Positions 1 to 7,968 of a stretch of 64,000 nucleotides of DNA are shown here, piece after piece; the stretch's first letter is position 1; each line of letters starts with the position of its first letter. Both the position numbers and the translations under genes were made by a program. The DNA is from Halomonas denitrificans (GTDB taxonomy: Bacteria > Pseudomonadota > Gammaproteobacteria > Pseudomonadales > Halomonadaceae), in the NCBI RefSeq assembly GCF_003056305.1, contig NZ_PYVX01000001.1:186001-250000 (forward strand), given 5' to 3'. Under the pieces are notes generated by a model. The model did not search any database and was not told where the DNA came from. It saw only the letters and a list, made by a program, of their open reading frames with translations.

Positions 1-196
1 TGCGTGCCAGCACCTCGGCGATCACCGGATGGCCATCGACGAAGGCGTCCACCCGACGGTGGTGGCGGATGCCCTCCGCCGTTTCCTGCGACCACGCCGA
101 GAGATCGCTGCCCTTCACCCCGTCGGCGATCAGGTTGCCATACAGGAAGTCGTCACCGCCGCCGCGGGCGAGCCAGCCATGGGCGAGGAAATTCAC
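1..196 (-). CDS. acpH: Acyl carrier protein phosphodiesterase AcpH (N-terminal part, cut by window edge)
   Basis: This is the first 65 codons of an AcpH/DUF479 protein, which removes the 4'-phosphopantetheine arm from holo-ACP. The translation opens MNFLAHGWLA and continues with GNLIADGVKG, the HHRRVD stretch and FVDGHPV. These match the conserved N-terminus of the family, whose His and Asp residues bind the catalytic metal. I chose the GTG at 196 because the MNFLAH motif begins there; it lies 10 bases after the tusE stop. The rest lies left of the window, so this is a truncation by the window and not a pseudogene. It is on the same strand as tusDCBE and is probably cotranscribed with it. Confidence 0.8.
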   Translation of the reverse strand, partial: MNFLAHGWLARGGGDDFLYGNLIADGVKGSDLSAWSQETAEGIRHHRRVDAFVDGHPVIAEVLAR

Positions 197-206
197 GGGG
201 AGCCGT

Positions 207-560
207 TCACAGGCAGTGGGAAGGCTTGGGCAGCCCGGCCAGTCGCGCCGCCACCTTGGCGGGACTGCCAGGGAAGAGCCGCATCAGGTGGATCGAACGC
301 CCCTTCTCGGGCCCCAGGGCCTTGCCCACCGCCTTGACCAGGGGGCGCATGGCGGGCGCCATCTCATAACGCGCATAGAAGTCGCGCAGCACCCTGAGCA
401 CCTCCCAGTGCTCCTCGGTCAGCTCGATGCCCTCCTCGCGCGCCAGGGCGTCGGCGACCTCGGGCGACCACTGGGTCATGTCGACCAGGTAGTCTTCGGG
501 GTCGAGGCCGTAATGGTGTTCGCCCACGGATAGATAACGGTATATTTCTGTCGAGGCCAT
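207..560 (-). CDS. tusE: Sulfurtransferase TusE (DsrC family)
   Basis: TusE is the last carrier of the Tus sulfur relay. It accepts persulfide sulfur from TusBCD and hands it to MnmA for 2-thiouridine formation at tRNA wobble position 34. The 117-residue protein has the DsrC/TusE fold length. It ends in ...KPSHCL, so the conserved penultimate cysteine that carries the persulfide is present. The second C-terminal cysteine typical of dissimilatory DsrC is absent, which supports the Tus rather than the sulfite-reductase role. Its ATG overlaps the tusB stop in a TGATG arrangement, indicating translational coupling. Confidence 0.93.
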   Translation of the reverse strand: MASTEIYRYLSVGEHHYGLDPEDYLVDMTQWSPEVADALAREEGIELTEEHWEVLRVLRDFYARYEMAPAMRPLVKAVGKALGPEKGRSIHLMRLFPGSPAKVAARLAGLPKPSHCL

Positions 561-850
561 CAGTACCAGCTCACCGTCCGTTCGGCTTCCTCGGTCAGGG
601 TCACGAAGCCATCCACGTCGACCACCTGCACGCTTTCCGCGCAGCGGCCCAGCAGCCCGCGCGCCTCGAGGTCCTCCTTCAGGGCGAAGAGCCGCCCCTC
701 GATCGGCGCGAAATAGCGCACCAGCTGGGGCAGCGCCCCCTGGACGCCATCCTCGATCAGCAGCAGGACATCGTCCGGCCCCATGCCGCTCAGGGCCTGC
801 TCAAAGACCCGACTGTTCGCCGGGGAACGGTTCACCACATGCAACAGCAT
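560..850 (-). CDS. tusB: Sulfurtransferase complex subunit TusB (DsrH family)
   Basis: TusB is a small subunit of the hexameric TusBCD complex in the cytoplasmic tRNA thiolation relay. The 96-residue protein begins MLLHVVNRSP, the usual start of DsrH-like proteins, followed by the DDVLLLIEDGV strand. It ends in VSWY; family members often end in a tryptophan-containing strand. It sits between tusC and tusE and shares one base with tusE. The gene order D-C-B-E is that of the E. coli cluster, so the assignment is secure even though TusB sequences diverge quickly. Confidence 0.9.
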   Translation of the reverse strand: MLLHVVNRSPANSRVFEQALSGMGPDDVLLLIEDGVQGALPQLVRYFAPIEGRLFALKEDLEARGLLGRCAESVQVVDVDGFVTLTEEAERTVSWY

Positions 851-873
851 CCCGGTTCTCCTTGCGACTCGGG

Positions 874-1254
874 CTAGAAGGTCAACACCAGGCGGTGGGC
901 GGACAGGGCCTCGGGGATGGCCTCGGCCGACACCGGCGTCACGTCGAGCATCAGCTCGTCGGACGAGAAGCCAAGCGCCGACAGCGCCTGCGCGTCCACC
1001 AGCAGGGTCTCGATATCATACATCTCCAGCATCTCCAGCGTCGCGGCCGTCCCCTTCTGCCCGAGCGGCCCGGGGCCCTGACCCGGCATCAGCGCCGTGA
1101 CGCCCTCCCCCATGAACAGCAGGGACACGCTCTGGCCGAAGGCGGCGGCGACCAGGGCGGCGTCCAGCCCCTCCTTCAGCCAGCTGCTGCCGTGAGGAGC
1201 ATGGCGCAGGATGACCAGCAGGTCGCGGAGGGTGTCGTCGTGTTCGTGCATCAT
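874..1254 (-). CDS. tusC: Sulfurtransferase complex subunit TusC (DsrF family)
   Basis: TusC is the second structural subunit of TusBCD, needed to assemble the sulfur-relay complex. The 126-residue protein has the DsrE/F-like pattern: a first strand (LLVILRHAPHGSSW), a helix with LDAALVAAAFGQSVSLLFMGEGV, and a C-terminal LVLTF strand. Two ATG codons stand in tandem at 1254 and 1251; a GGAG lies just upstream and either could be used. It sits 21 bases downstream of tusD and 23 bases upstream of tusB in the same operon. Confidence 0.9.
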   Translation of the reverse strand: MMHEHDDTLRDLLVILRHAPHGSSWLKEGLDAALVAAAFGQSVSLLFMGEGVTALMPGQGPGPLGQKGTAATLEMLEMYDIETLLVDAQALSALGFSSDELMLDVTPVSAEAIPEALSAHRLVLTF

Positions 1255-1275
1255 CGCTCCATCGCAAGCAGAGGG

Positions 1276-1668
1276 TCAGGGGCCGAAGGTCACCAGCCGG
1301 TCGCAGCGCGTGCCCAGATCGATCAGCTGCCCGAGCCCCGTCAGCTCGAAGGGCGCGGCCACGCTGCTCCCCTCCTTGCCGTGCCGGGCGGCCTCGCGCT
1401 CGTCGAGCAGGCCGCGGCGCAGCGCGGCGGCGATGCAGACCTGCAGCGAGACCTCGTGCTCGCGGGAGAGGGCCGTCCAGGCGTCCACCAGGTGCGGTTC
1501 GTCCTGAGGGGGAGCGGCCAGCCGGGAGGCATTGTGCACCCCGTCGTGATAGAAGAATACCGCCTCGAGGCGATGGCCGCGCGCCACCAGGGCGCGGGCG
1601 AAGCGCAGGGCCGAGTGGCTGGCCTGATGACTGTAGGGAGCGCCCATCAGCAGGATGGCGTAGCGCAT
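1276..1668 (-). CDS. tusD: Sulfurtransferase complex subunit TusD (DsrE family)
   Basis: TusD is the catalytic subunit of TusBCD. It takes persulfide sulfur from TusA and passes it to TusE. The protein has 130 residues and starts MRYAILLMGAPY. The catalytic cysteine is at residue 78 in the VCIAAALRRG stretch, the position expected in the E. coli protein. It is the first gene of the tusDCBE-acpH run. A good ribosome-binding site (AGGAGG) lies just before the start. Confidence 0.94.
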   Translation of the reverse strand: MRYAILLMGAPYSHQASHSALRFARALVARGHRLEAVFFYHDGVHNASRLAAPPQDEPHLVDAWTALSREHEVSLQVCIAAALRRGLLDEREAARHGKEGSSVAAPFELTGLGQLIDLGTRCDRLVTFGP

Positions 1669-1689
1669 GAAGGTCCTCCTGAAACGACC

Positions 1690-1713
1690 TGGCCCCGCCG
1701 GATGGCGGGGCCA
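1690..1713 (-). terminator. Hairpin downstream of yccA
   Basis: A perfect 10-bp inverted repeat (TGGCCCCGCC / GGCGGGGCCA) with a 4-base loop lies between the yccA stop and the tusD start. The T-rich tail is weak (GTTT after a few bases). It is a likely terminator for yccA, possibly leaky into tus. Confidence 0.6.
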
Positions 1714-1737
1714 GATGATCCTGATACCGCGCGGGGG

Positions 1738-2412
1738 TCAGTCCTGGCTCATGATGCCCAGGATCGACAGCAGGCTGATGAACAGGTTGTAGATCGACAC
1801 GTAGAGGGTGATGGTGGCGAGGATGTAGTTGGTCTCGCCGCTACGATGCACGATCTCGCTGGTCTGGTAGAGGATGGCCGCCGAGGAGAACAGCACGAAG
1901 CCGGCGGAGACCATCAGCGACAGGGCCGGGATCTGCAGGAAGATGCCCGCCAGCATGGCCAGGATCAGCACGATGGCGCCGGCCATCAGGAAGTTGGCCA
2001 GGAAGCTGAAGTCCTTGCGGGTGATCAGCGCCACCGCCGAGAGCCCCACGAAGGTCAGGCCGGTCATGCCCAGCGCGGTCATGATCAGCTGGGCGCCGTT
2101 GGGCAGGGTGAGATAGGCGCTCAGCACCGGTCCGAGCGTGAAGCCCATGAAGCCGGTGAAGGCGAAGGTGGCGAGCAGCCCCATCGCCGAGTTGGCGGTC
2201 TTGTGCACCAGGAACATGAGGCCGTAGGCGCCGATGAAGAACACGAAGATGTTCATGCGCTCGACGCCCATGCTCATGGCGGTGCCCGCCGTGATGGCGG
2301 AGAACAGCAGGGTCATTGCCAGAAGGCCATAGGTGTTGCGCAGGACCTTGCTGGCACCGACCGACTGCGCCTGCGTCTGCTGACGTGTCGTCTGCGTCTC
2401 TTGATAAGCCAT
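1738..2412 (-). CDS. yccA: Bax inhibitor-1/YccA family inner membrane protein
   Basis: This is a 224-residue integral membrane protein of the BI-1/YccA (UPF0005) family. E. coli YccA binds FtsH and modulates its proteolysis of SecY; the wider family includes pH-sensitive calcium leak channels. After a polar N-terminus rich in Q and T (about residues 1-25), seven hydrophobic segments follow. The C-terminal stretch NYILATITLYVSIYNLFISLLSILG is typical of the family. Placement next to tusDCBE is common in gammaproteobacteria (yccA lies near tusE/yccK in E. coli). It appears monocistronic, with a hairpin just downstream. Confidence 0.92.
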   Translation of the reverse strand: MAYQETQTTRQQTQAQSVGASKVLRNTYGLLAMTLLFSAITAGTAMSMGVERMNIFVFFIGAYGLMFLVHKTANSAMGLLATFAFTGFMGFTLGPVLSAYLTLPNGAQLIMTALGMTGLTFVGLSAVALITRKDFSFLANFLMAGAIVLILAMLAGIFLQIPALSLMVSAGFVLFSSAAILYQTSEIVHRSGETNYILATITLYVSIYNLFISLLSILGIMSQD

Positions 2413-2491
2413 GGATCCGAAGCTCCCTGTATGGTTGGACTAGGCACTAGACTTAGGATGCAGCCAGATGGTTCCCGACGCAAGCGCCCGG

Positions 2492-2962
2492 CTAATCAGG
2501 GTTCAACGCCTTTTCCGCGGCCGCGGCCTCCTCGAGGACCCGCCGCGCCACCCGCGCCGCGGTGTCGCAGACCGCCGACCCGGCGCGATCGAGCGCCGCC
2601 AGGTCCATCCAGCAGAGCGCCGTGGCATCGTCCGCGGCCGCCTCGATGCCGCCCCGCCACACAAGCTGGACCACCACGATGACGAAGTGCATGCGCAGCG
2701 CGCCATCGGCGTCGTGATCGAAGAGGTCGAGGGCGGTCAGGATGCGCCGCGGCTCGGCCAGCACGCCGGTCTCCTCGAGAAGCTCGCGGGCCGCGGCCTG
2801 CTGCAGGCTCTCCCCCGCCTCGACCTTGCCGCCGGGCAGCGCCAGCTTGCCTGCGTTGGGGGGATTGCGCCGCCTGATCATCAGGATACGATCTCCCCGG
2901 ACCACCGCGGCCGACACCGCGGGAATGGGCTGCACGGGGGGTGCTGCCGAGCGCTCGGTCAT
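2492..2962 (-). CDS. Nudix hydrolase (ADP-ribose pyrophosphatase-like)
   Basis: This is a 156-residue single-domain Nudix protein that probably hydrolyses a nucleoside diphosphate linked to another moiety, such as ADP-ribose or a damaged nucleotide. The Nudix box is complete: GKVEAGE, seven residues, then RELLEETGV, so the metal-binding glutamates are present. It is preceded by the strand DRILMIRRRNPP. I chose the ATG at 2962 because GGAGGAG stands about 6-10 bases upstream; an ATG at 2977 overlaps that site, and still longer versions run towards the tRNA promoter. The substrate cannot be told from sequence. Confidence 0.85.
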   Translation of the reverse strand: MTERSAAPPVQPIPAVSAAVVRGDRILMIRRRNPPNAGKLALPGGKVEAGESLQQAAARELLEETGVLAEPRRILTALDLFDHDADGALRMHFVIVVVQLVWRGGIEAAADDATALCWMDLAALDRAGSAVCDTAARVARRVLEEAAAAEKALNPD

Positions 2963-3039
2963 AGGGCTCTCCTCCATCGACGTACCCCATTGTGCCCCAC
3001 CCCCGAGCCGGGAGCTAACACCCTGATCCGGATGGGGTC

Positions 3040-3067
3040 TTGACCTGCGGATGAAAACTGGTAGAGT
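3040..3067 (+). promoter_or_regulatory. Candidate sigma-70 promoter of tRNA-Ser
   Basis: TTGACC at 3040-3045 and TAGAGT at 3062-3067 are separated by 16 bases. The mature tRNA begins 16 bases downstream of the -10, as expected for a short tRNA leader. Confidence 0.5.
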
Positions 3068-3082
3068 ACGCATCCGTAAGCC

Positions 3083-3173
3083 GGAGGGATGGCAGAGCGG
3101 TTGAATGCACCGGTCTTGAAAACCGGCGTAGGTTAATAGCCTACCCAGGGTTCGAATCCCTGTCCCTCCGCCA
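3083..3173 (+). tRNA. tRNA-Ser(UGA)
   Basis: A 91-base class II tRNA with encoded CCA. The acceptor stem GGAGGGA pairs with TCCCTCC at the 3' end. The anticodon stem CCGGT/ACCGG closes a 7-base loop with anticodon TGA at 3117-3119. The long variable arm (GTAGGTTAATAGCCTAC region) and the GGTTCGAATCC T-arm are clear. A strong terminator follows at once, so it is transcribed alone. Confidence 0.97.
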
Positions 3174-3183
3174 CCTTTTCAGA

Positions 3184-3217
3184 GAAAACCAGCCCACCGG
3201 GCTGGTTTTCTTGTTTT
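3184..3217 (+). terminator. Rho-independent terminator after tRNA-Ser
   Basis: A 12-bp perfect stem (GAAAACCAGCCC / GGGCTGGTTTTC) with a 3-base loop is followed by TTGTTTT. It lies 10 bases after the tRNA CCA end and is the clearest intrinsic terminator in the left part of the window. Confidence 0.88.
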
Positions 3218-3389
3218 AGTGCACGGACCATGCACCTGGTGGCTCACCGTCGATCGCGCCGCATGCGGGGGCGAAACCCGGGCCCCTCAGACGCTGTCCA
3301 CCCACCAGACGCCACCGGGCAACGCCCGCCGGCATCATCTAGCCGCCCTGCCCCGTAGGGCCGCGCCCCCAACAGAGGTCCATCTCGCC

Positions 3390-3944
3390 ATGGCACTGAA
3401 GGCAACGATACATCGGGTCCAGCTGCAGGTCGCCGACATGGACCGGCACTACTATGCCGATCACGCCTTGACCGTGGCGCAACACCCCTCGGAAACCGAT
3501 GAGCGGATGATGGTCAGGCTGCTCGCCTTCGCACTGAACGCCGACGAGGCCCTGGCCTTCGGGCGCGGCGTGAGCACCGAGGACGAGCCCGACCTGTGGC
3601 GCCGGGACCTCACCGGGAAGATCGAGCAGTGGATCCAGCTCGGCCAGCCCGACGAGAAGAGCATCCGGCGCGCCTGTGGCCGCGCCGACGAGGTCGTCAT
3701 CTACACCTACAGCGGCCATGGCGCGACGCTCTGGTGGGAATCGCTGGCCGGCAAGCTGGCGATCCTCGACAACCTGACCGTGGTTGCCATCGCGCCGGAG
3801 ACGGTGCAGGCGCTTGTCGGGATGGTGGCGAAGAGCATGGCCCTGAGCGCCACGCTCCAGGATGATACGGCGTGGGTGGCCGACGGCGCGCAGGCCGTCG
3901 AGGTCCCCCTCGAGGTGCTCAAGGCGGCGACCCGGCAGGCCTGA
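3390..3944 (+). CDS. yaeQ: YaeQ family protein
   Basis: This is a 184-residue YaeQ protein (E. coli about 181). The family has a compact fold related to PD-(D/E)XK nucleases, and overexpressed E. coli YaeQ suppresses loss of RfaH; its biochemical role is not settled. The start MALKATIHRVQLQVADMDRHYY and the internal LTGKIEQWIQLGQPDEKSIR and VVIYTYSG stretches are highly characteristic. I chose the ATG at 3390 because the family start matches there; an upstream extension to 3219 would run into the tRNA terminator region. It converges on nhaP2 with an 84-base gap. Confidence 0.92.
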   Translation: MALKATIHRVQLQVADMDRHYYADHALTVAQHPSETDERMMVRLLAFALNADEALAFGRGVSTEDEPDLWRRDLTGKIEQWIQLGQPDEKSIRRACGRADEVVIYTYSGHGATLWWESLAGKLAILDNLTVVAIAPETVQALVGMVAKSMALSATLQDDTAWVADGAQAVEVPLEVLKAATRQA

Positions 3945-4028
3945 GCGGCCGCACTCGTCCCTCCCAGCCGCACCCTCGCCCCCCAATGCATCCATCAGGC
4001 TGCTTTGATCAGAGGCGCCGCCTGGCGA

Positions 4029-5735
4029 TTAATAGAGACGCAGACCCACCCGTGTCACGCGATTGCCCTCCATCGCGCTGACCACCCAGTGGATGCCGTG
4101 CCAGTCCACGTCGTCGCCCACCACCGGATGCCCGCCGACCCGCAGCGAGACGAACTCGGCGAGAGTCATGTCCTGCTCACCGGGGCTCAGGGTGAGGCCG
4201 TAGGCGTCGGCGATGTCGCGCATGAAGGCGTCGCCGTCGAAGGTGAAGGTGCCGAAGAAGGCCCGCTCGCGCTTGAGCTTGGCATCCCCGTTGAACAGGC
4301 GGTTCAGCGCCGGCAGGTCATCGGTGCGGCCGATCACGCAGATCACATCGCCCAGCCGCAGCCGAGTGCTGCCCTTGGGGTGCAACATGGCGTGCTCGCG
4401 GAAGAGCGCCGAGATCAGGGCCCCCGAGGGGAAGCGCAGCAACCGGATCGGCACGTCCTCGAGGTCGGCGTTCTCCACCTCGTAGACGAACATCTCGTAG
4501 TCGTTCTCCGGCAGGATACCTAGCGGGCCGCGGCGGTTGGGGGTGACGGTGGGCGGCAGCTCGACCTTCATGCGCCGCGCCATCCACGGCAGCGAGCCGC
4601 CCTGGATCAGCAGCGACAGCAGTACCACCGCGAAGGCGACGTTGAAGTAGAGCGAGGCGTTCTCCACCCCGCCGATTACCGGGAAGATCGCCAGCACGAT
4701 GGGCACCGCCCCGCGCAGCCCCACCCAGGCGATGAAGCCGATCTCCCGCCAGCGAAACTTGAAGAAGGGCTTGACCGCGATCAGCACCGCCAGCGGCCGG
4801 GCGACGAAGATCAACGCCAGGGCCACCAGCAGCGCCGGCAGCGCATAGTCCAGCATCTCGCTGGGGGTGACCAGCAGGCCCAGCACCAGGAAGAGCCCGA
4901 TCTGGGAGAGCCAGGCCAAGCCGTCGTGCACCGGCAGGATGAAGTTGAGGTGGCGACCGGGACGGTTGCCGATCATCAGGCCGGCCAGGTAGATCGCCAG
5001 GAAGCCGCTGCCACCCAGGGCGCTGGTCAGGCCGAACACGCAGAACCCGAGCCCCAGTGCCAGCAGCGAGTAGAGGCCCGGCGCCAGGTCCAGCCAGCTC
5101 AACAGCCGCGCGCTCAGCCAACCGACGCCGAGCCCGATGAGAATGCCCAGGCCGAACTGCTGGACCAGGAAGAGCAGGGTCTCGCCGATGCCGCCGATGT
5201 CGCCGACCAGCACCTCCACCAGCATCAGGGTCAGGAAGATCGCCATGGGGTCGTTGGTGCCCGACTCGATCTCCAGGGTCGCGCCGACCCGCTCGTTGAG
5301 GTTGACGCCGCGCCCGCTGAGCATGGAGAACACCGCGGCGGCGTCGGTGGAGCCGACGATGGCGCCCACCAGCAGGCCCTGCACCAGGCTCAGGTCGAAG
5401 ACCCACATGGCGAAGAGCCCCACCAGGCCGCTGGTGATGAAGACCCCCAAAGTGGCCAGGGAGAGCGCCGGGCGAAAGCCGACGCGAAAGGTCTTGAGGC
5501 GCGTGCGCAGCCCGCCGTCGAGCAGGATCATGGCCAGCGCCAAGTGGCCGATGGAGAAGGCCAGGGAGTAGTCGTCGAACTGGATGCCGAGCAGTCCCTC
5601 CTCCCCGGCCAGCATCCCCAGGCCCAGGAAGATCAGCAGCAGCGGCACGCCGGCCATCGAGGAGAGCCGACTGGCGAGGATGCTCAGGGCCAGCAGGAAG
5701 CCGCTGAGCAGGAACAGACTGTTGATCGAATCCAT
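4029..5735 (-). CDS. nhaP2: K+/H+ antiporter NhaP2/CvrA (CPA1 family)
   Basis: This 568-residue cation/proton antiporter probably exports K+ in exchange for H+ and limits potassium overaccumulation, which matters in a halophile. From MDSINSLFLLSGFLLALS onward there are about 12-13 membrane segments (residues 5-390) with the ion-site stretch GSTDAAAVFS and a later ESGTNDP motif. A cytosolic TrkA-C/RCK_C-like domain follows (about 400-485), then a CorC/HlyC-like C-terminal module (about 490-568). That order is specific to NhaP2. I used the ATG at 5735 because the first membrane helix begins there; longer versions add a non-hydrophobic, Arg-rich extension. Confidence 0.9.
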   Translation of the reverse strand: MDSINSLFLLSGFLLALSILASRLSSMAGVPLLLIFLGLGMLAGEEGLLGIQFDDYSLAFSIGHLALAMILLDGGLRTRLKTFRVGFRPALSLATLGVFITSGLVGLFAMWVFDLSLVQGLLVGAIVGSTDAAAVFSMLSGRGVNLNERVGATLEIESGTNDPMAIFLTLMLVEVLVGDIGGIGETLLFLVQQFGLGILIGLGVGWLSARLLSWLDLAPGLYSLLALGLGFCVFGLTSALGGSGFLAIYLAGLMIGNRPGRHLNFILPVHDGLAWLSQIGLFLVLGLLVTPSEMLDYALPALLVALALIFVARPLAVLIAVKPFFKFRWREIGFIAWVGLRGAVPIVLAIFPVIGGVENASLYFNVAFAVVLLSLLIQGGSLPWMARRMKVELPPTVTPNRRGPLGILPENDYEMFVYEVENADLEDVPIRLLRFPSGALISALFREHAMLHPKGSTRLRLGDVICVIGRTDDLPALNRLFNGDAKLKRERAFFGTFTFDGDAFMRDIADAYGLTLSPGEQDMTLAEFVSLRVGGHPVVGDDVDWHGIHWVVSAMEGNRVTRVGLRLY

Positions 5736-5890
5736 GGCCGCCTGCCTTGGCTGCGAGAACGCCCAGTATCGCATGCCACGACGAACGCGGCGATTGTCGT
5801 TGGCGGTCGCGACTGGCCCTGGCCGACCGCCAGCGGTTAAGCTTGCGCGGCATCTTCGACCGGGTACCGCGCATGCCAGGAATCCTTTCC

Positions 5891-7105
5891 ATGATCCCCC
5901 CCGCCGTTCGTCGGCCTCCCCTGACGACGGCCCTGCTGACGATCGCCTGGCTACTGCCGACCGGGCCGCTCGCCGCCGACGCCGCGCCGGCCGTTGCCGA
6001 ACCGCGGAAGGGCTATCCACCGCTGAACACCGAGGTGATGGTGCTGGATCTCGAGGCCCTGGCCGAGGCGGCGAAACGCGAGATCGCCGAGCGAGAAGCG
6101 ATCCGCCAACGCTACCGGGAGGCCCCGCGCGGCCCGGCGGTCGACACGCCCTCCCGTCCCAGCGTGCCGGCGATCGCCCTGCGCCCGGCGGAGCCCATCG
6201 AGCCACCCCCCGTGACCCCGCTCAGGGTGATGCTGGACTGGACGCCCAGCCCGCGGCATGCCGCGCTGATCGTCGCCCGGGAGCGCGGCCTCTTCGCCAG
6301 CCGCGGGCTGGAGGTGACCCTCTCGACCCCCGCCGATCCGGACGTGCCCATCAAGCTGCTGGCGGCGTCGCGGATCGATCTGGCCCTGGCGCGCCAGCCG
6401 CTGCTGCATCTCGGCGTGGACCGCGGGCTGCCACTGGTGCGCGTCGCCACCCTGGTCGCCATGCCGCTCAGCGCCCTGGTGGTGCGCGAGGACAGCGAGA
6501 TCACCGCGGCGGTCGACCTGGCCGGCGCGCGGATCGGCCATGCCGATGCCGACAGCCGGGACGTGCTGCTGGCGGCCCTGCTGCGCGAGGCCAGCGTGCG
6601 CGACGACGAGGTCGAGACCGAGGAGCTGCATTTCCGCCTCGGCGATGCGCTGCGCGAGGGTCGCGTGGAGGGGGTAATCGGGGCCATGCGCCACCTGCTG
6701 CCGCGCCAGCTGGCCGACGAGGGACTCGCGACCCGGGTGCTGACCAGCGAGGCCCTCGGCATCCCGCTGCACGACGGCCTGGTGCTGCTGGCCAACCGCG
6801 ATCACCTGGGGTCACAGCGCGACGCCATCCGGCGCCTGGTCGAGGCGCTGGAAGAGGCCTCGGCCTGGATCGCCAACCACCCCGAGGAGGCGTGGACGCT
6901 GATCGCCAGCGCCGAGCCGGGGCTCGACACCCCGGTGAACCGGGAGGCCTGGCAGCAGGTTCGCCCGCGCCTGAGCCTGAGCCCCGCGGCCCTGGACCAG
7001 GGCCGCTACCGTCGCTTCGAGGCGTACCTGCTCGAGGCCGGCATCCTGGAGCAGCGCCATCCGGTCTCCCGCCTGGCCGTCGATCCCGGCGCGCTCTCTC
7101 GCTAG
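5891..7105 (+). CDS. NMT1/THI5-like ABC substrate-binding protein (orphan)
   Basis: This is a 404-residue exported protein. An N-terminal signal sequence (about residues 1-27, ending LAADA) is followed by a proline-rich, charged linker of roughly 80 residues. The binding domain then starts at LRVMLDWTPSPRHAALIVARERGLF, the NMT1/THI5 signature. Family members bind pyrimidine, riboflavin-like or alkylsulfonate ligands for ABC uptake. I chose ATG 5891 because AGGAA stands 8 bases upstream. No permease or ATPase gene is adjacent, and the linker is unusual for a simple binding protein, so it may serve a distant transporter or act as a sensor. The ligand is unknown. Confidence 0.8.
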   Translation: MIPPAVRRPPLTTALLTIAWLLPTGPLAADAAPAVAEPRKGYPPLNTEVMVLDLEALAEAAKREIAEREAIRQRYREAPRGPAVDTPSRPSVPAIALRPAEPIEPPPVTPLRVMLDWTPSPRHAALIVARERGLFASRGLEVTLSTPADPDVPIKLLAASRIDLALARQPLLHLGVDRGLPLVRVATLVAMPLSALVVREDSEITAAVDLAGARIGHADADSRDVLLAALLREASVRDDEVETEELHFRLGDALREGRVEGVIGAMRHLLPRQLADEGLATRVLTSEALGIPLHDGLVLLANRDHLGSQRDAIRRLVEALEEASAWIANHPEEAWTLIASAEPGLDTPVNREAWQQVRPRLSLSPAALDQGRYRRFEAYLLEAGILEQRHPVSRLAVDPGALSR

Positions 7106-7133
7106 CTAGCCCGCCGGGCGGCCATCGCTCTCG

Positions 7134-7913
7134 CTAGTCGTCCAGCGCCTCCAGGAAGGCGTTGACCGCGGCCTGGAAGGCCGCCGGCTGCTCGGCATGC
7201 AGCCAGTGGCCGGCCTCCAGGGTCTGGATCTCGGCGTCCGGCAGCACCTCGTGCAGGGCCGGGAGCATCTCGTCGGTGACATAGCGCGACTGGGCGCCAC
7301 GCAGCACCAGCGTCGGCCCCTCGAAGGCCCCCTCGCCCGCCGGCACGCCCATGATCGTCTCGTAGTCGTCCTGAATCTCGTCGAGGCCGATGCGCGGTCG
7401 CAGGATGCCCGCCTCGTCGCGCTCAAGGTTGGTGGCGAGGAACAGCCGCACCGCGGGCTCGTCGACGTGCTCGGCGAGCAGCGCATCAGCCTCGCGCCGG
7501 TTGGTCGGCGAGCCCGCCTCGACGCGGCGCAGGGCGGCGAAGACGCTGTCATGGTCGTGCCCGTAGGCCACCGGGGCGATATCGGCGACGATCAGCGACG
7601 CCACCCGCGCGGGGGCGAGCCTGGCCAGGCTTATCACCACCTTGCCGCCCATCGAGTGCCCCAGCAGGTGGGCACGCTCGACGTCGAGACGATCGAGCAG
7701 GGCCAGCAGGTCCTCGGCCATGGCGTCGTAGCCCATCCCCGCCACGTGGGGCGAGCGCCCGTGGTTGCGCAGGTCCACGGTGATTACCCGCCGGCGACGC
7801 TGCCACTGCTTGGCGTGGGAGCGCCAGTTGTCGGCGCTGCCCAGCAGGCCGTGGACGACCACCAGCGGCGTCTCGTCGCCGCCGCTGTCGAGGAAATGGA
7901 GATCGGTGGGCAT
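7134..7913 (-). CDS. ybfF: Alpha/beta hydrolase, YbfF-type esterase
   Basis: This 259-residue cytoplasmic esterase of the alpha/beta hydrolase fold is related to E. coli YbfF, which cleaves short- to medium-chain acyl esters, including acyl-CoA-type substrates. It shows the oxyanion strand VVVHGLLGS, the DLRNHGRS motif, the nucleophile elbow GHSMGG with Ser87 and a C-terminal GHWLHAEQP containing the catalytic His. Length and motifs fit YbfF well. It stands alone between the orphan binding protein, which converges on it, and yhhQ, which is on the same strand 55 bases upstream. Confidence 0.87.
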   Translation of the reverse strand: MPTDLHFLDSGGDETPLVVVHGLLGSADNWRSHAKQWQRRRRVITVDLRNHGRSPHVAGMGYDAMAEDLLALLDRLDVERAHLLGHSMGGKVVISLARLAPARVASLIVADIAPVAYGHDHDSVFAALRRVEAGSPTNRREADALLAEHVDEPAVRLFLATNLERDEAGILRPRIGLDEIQDDYETIMGVPAGEGAFEGPTLVLRGAQSRYVTDEMLPALHEVLPDAEIQTLEAGHWLHAEQPAAFQAAVNAFLEALDD

Positions 7914-7968
7914 GCAAGCCTCCTTGGCTACGGGGATATCGGGTGCTGAGGGGTCATGTGCTCGAGGC

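Noticed and set aside
1-196. AcpH as a pseudogene
   Set aside because: The frame is open to the window edge and all visible motifs are intact; it is simply cut by the window.
862-2682. A 606-codon open frame on the plus strand across the tus and yccA genes
   Set aside because: It is antisense to well-supported tusC, tusD and yccA and has a Gln/His/Gly/Arg-rich composition typical of shadow frames in GC-rich DNA. The same applies to long opposite-strand frames over yhhQ-prpE (8570-10786), yejBE (19327-21747), the SulP gene (30410-32260), the kinase (40376-42532), glnS (52852-54624) and ppiD (57347-59290).
3945-4028. Additional small gene between yaeQ and nhaP2
   Set aside because: Only an 84-base convergent gap with no ribosome-binding site or conserved frame.
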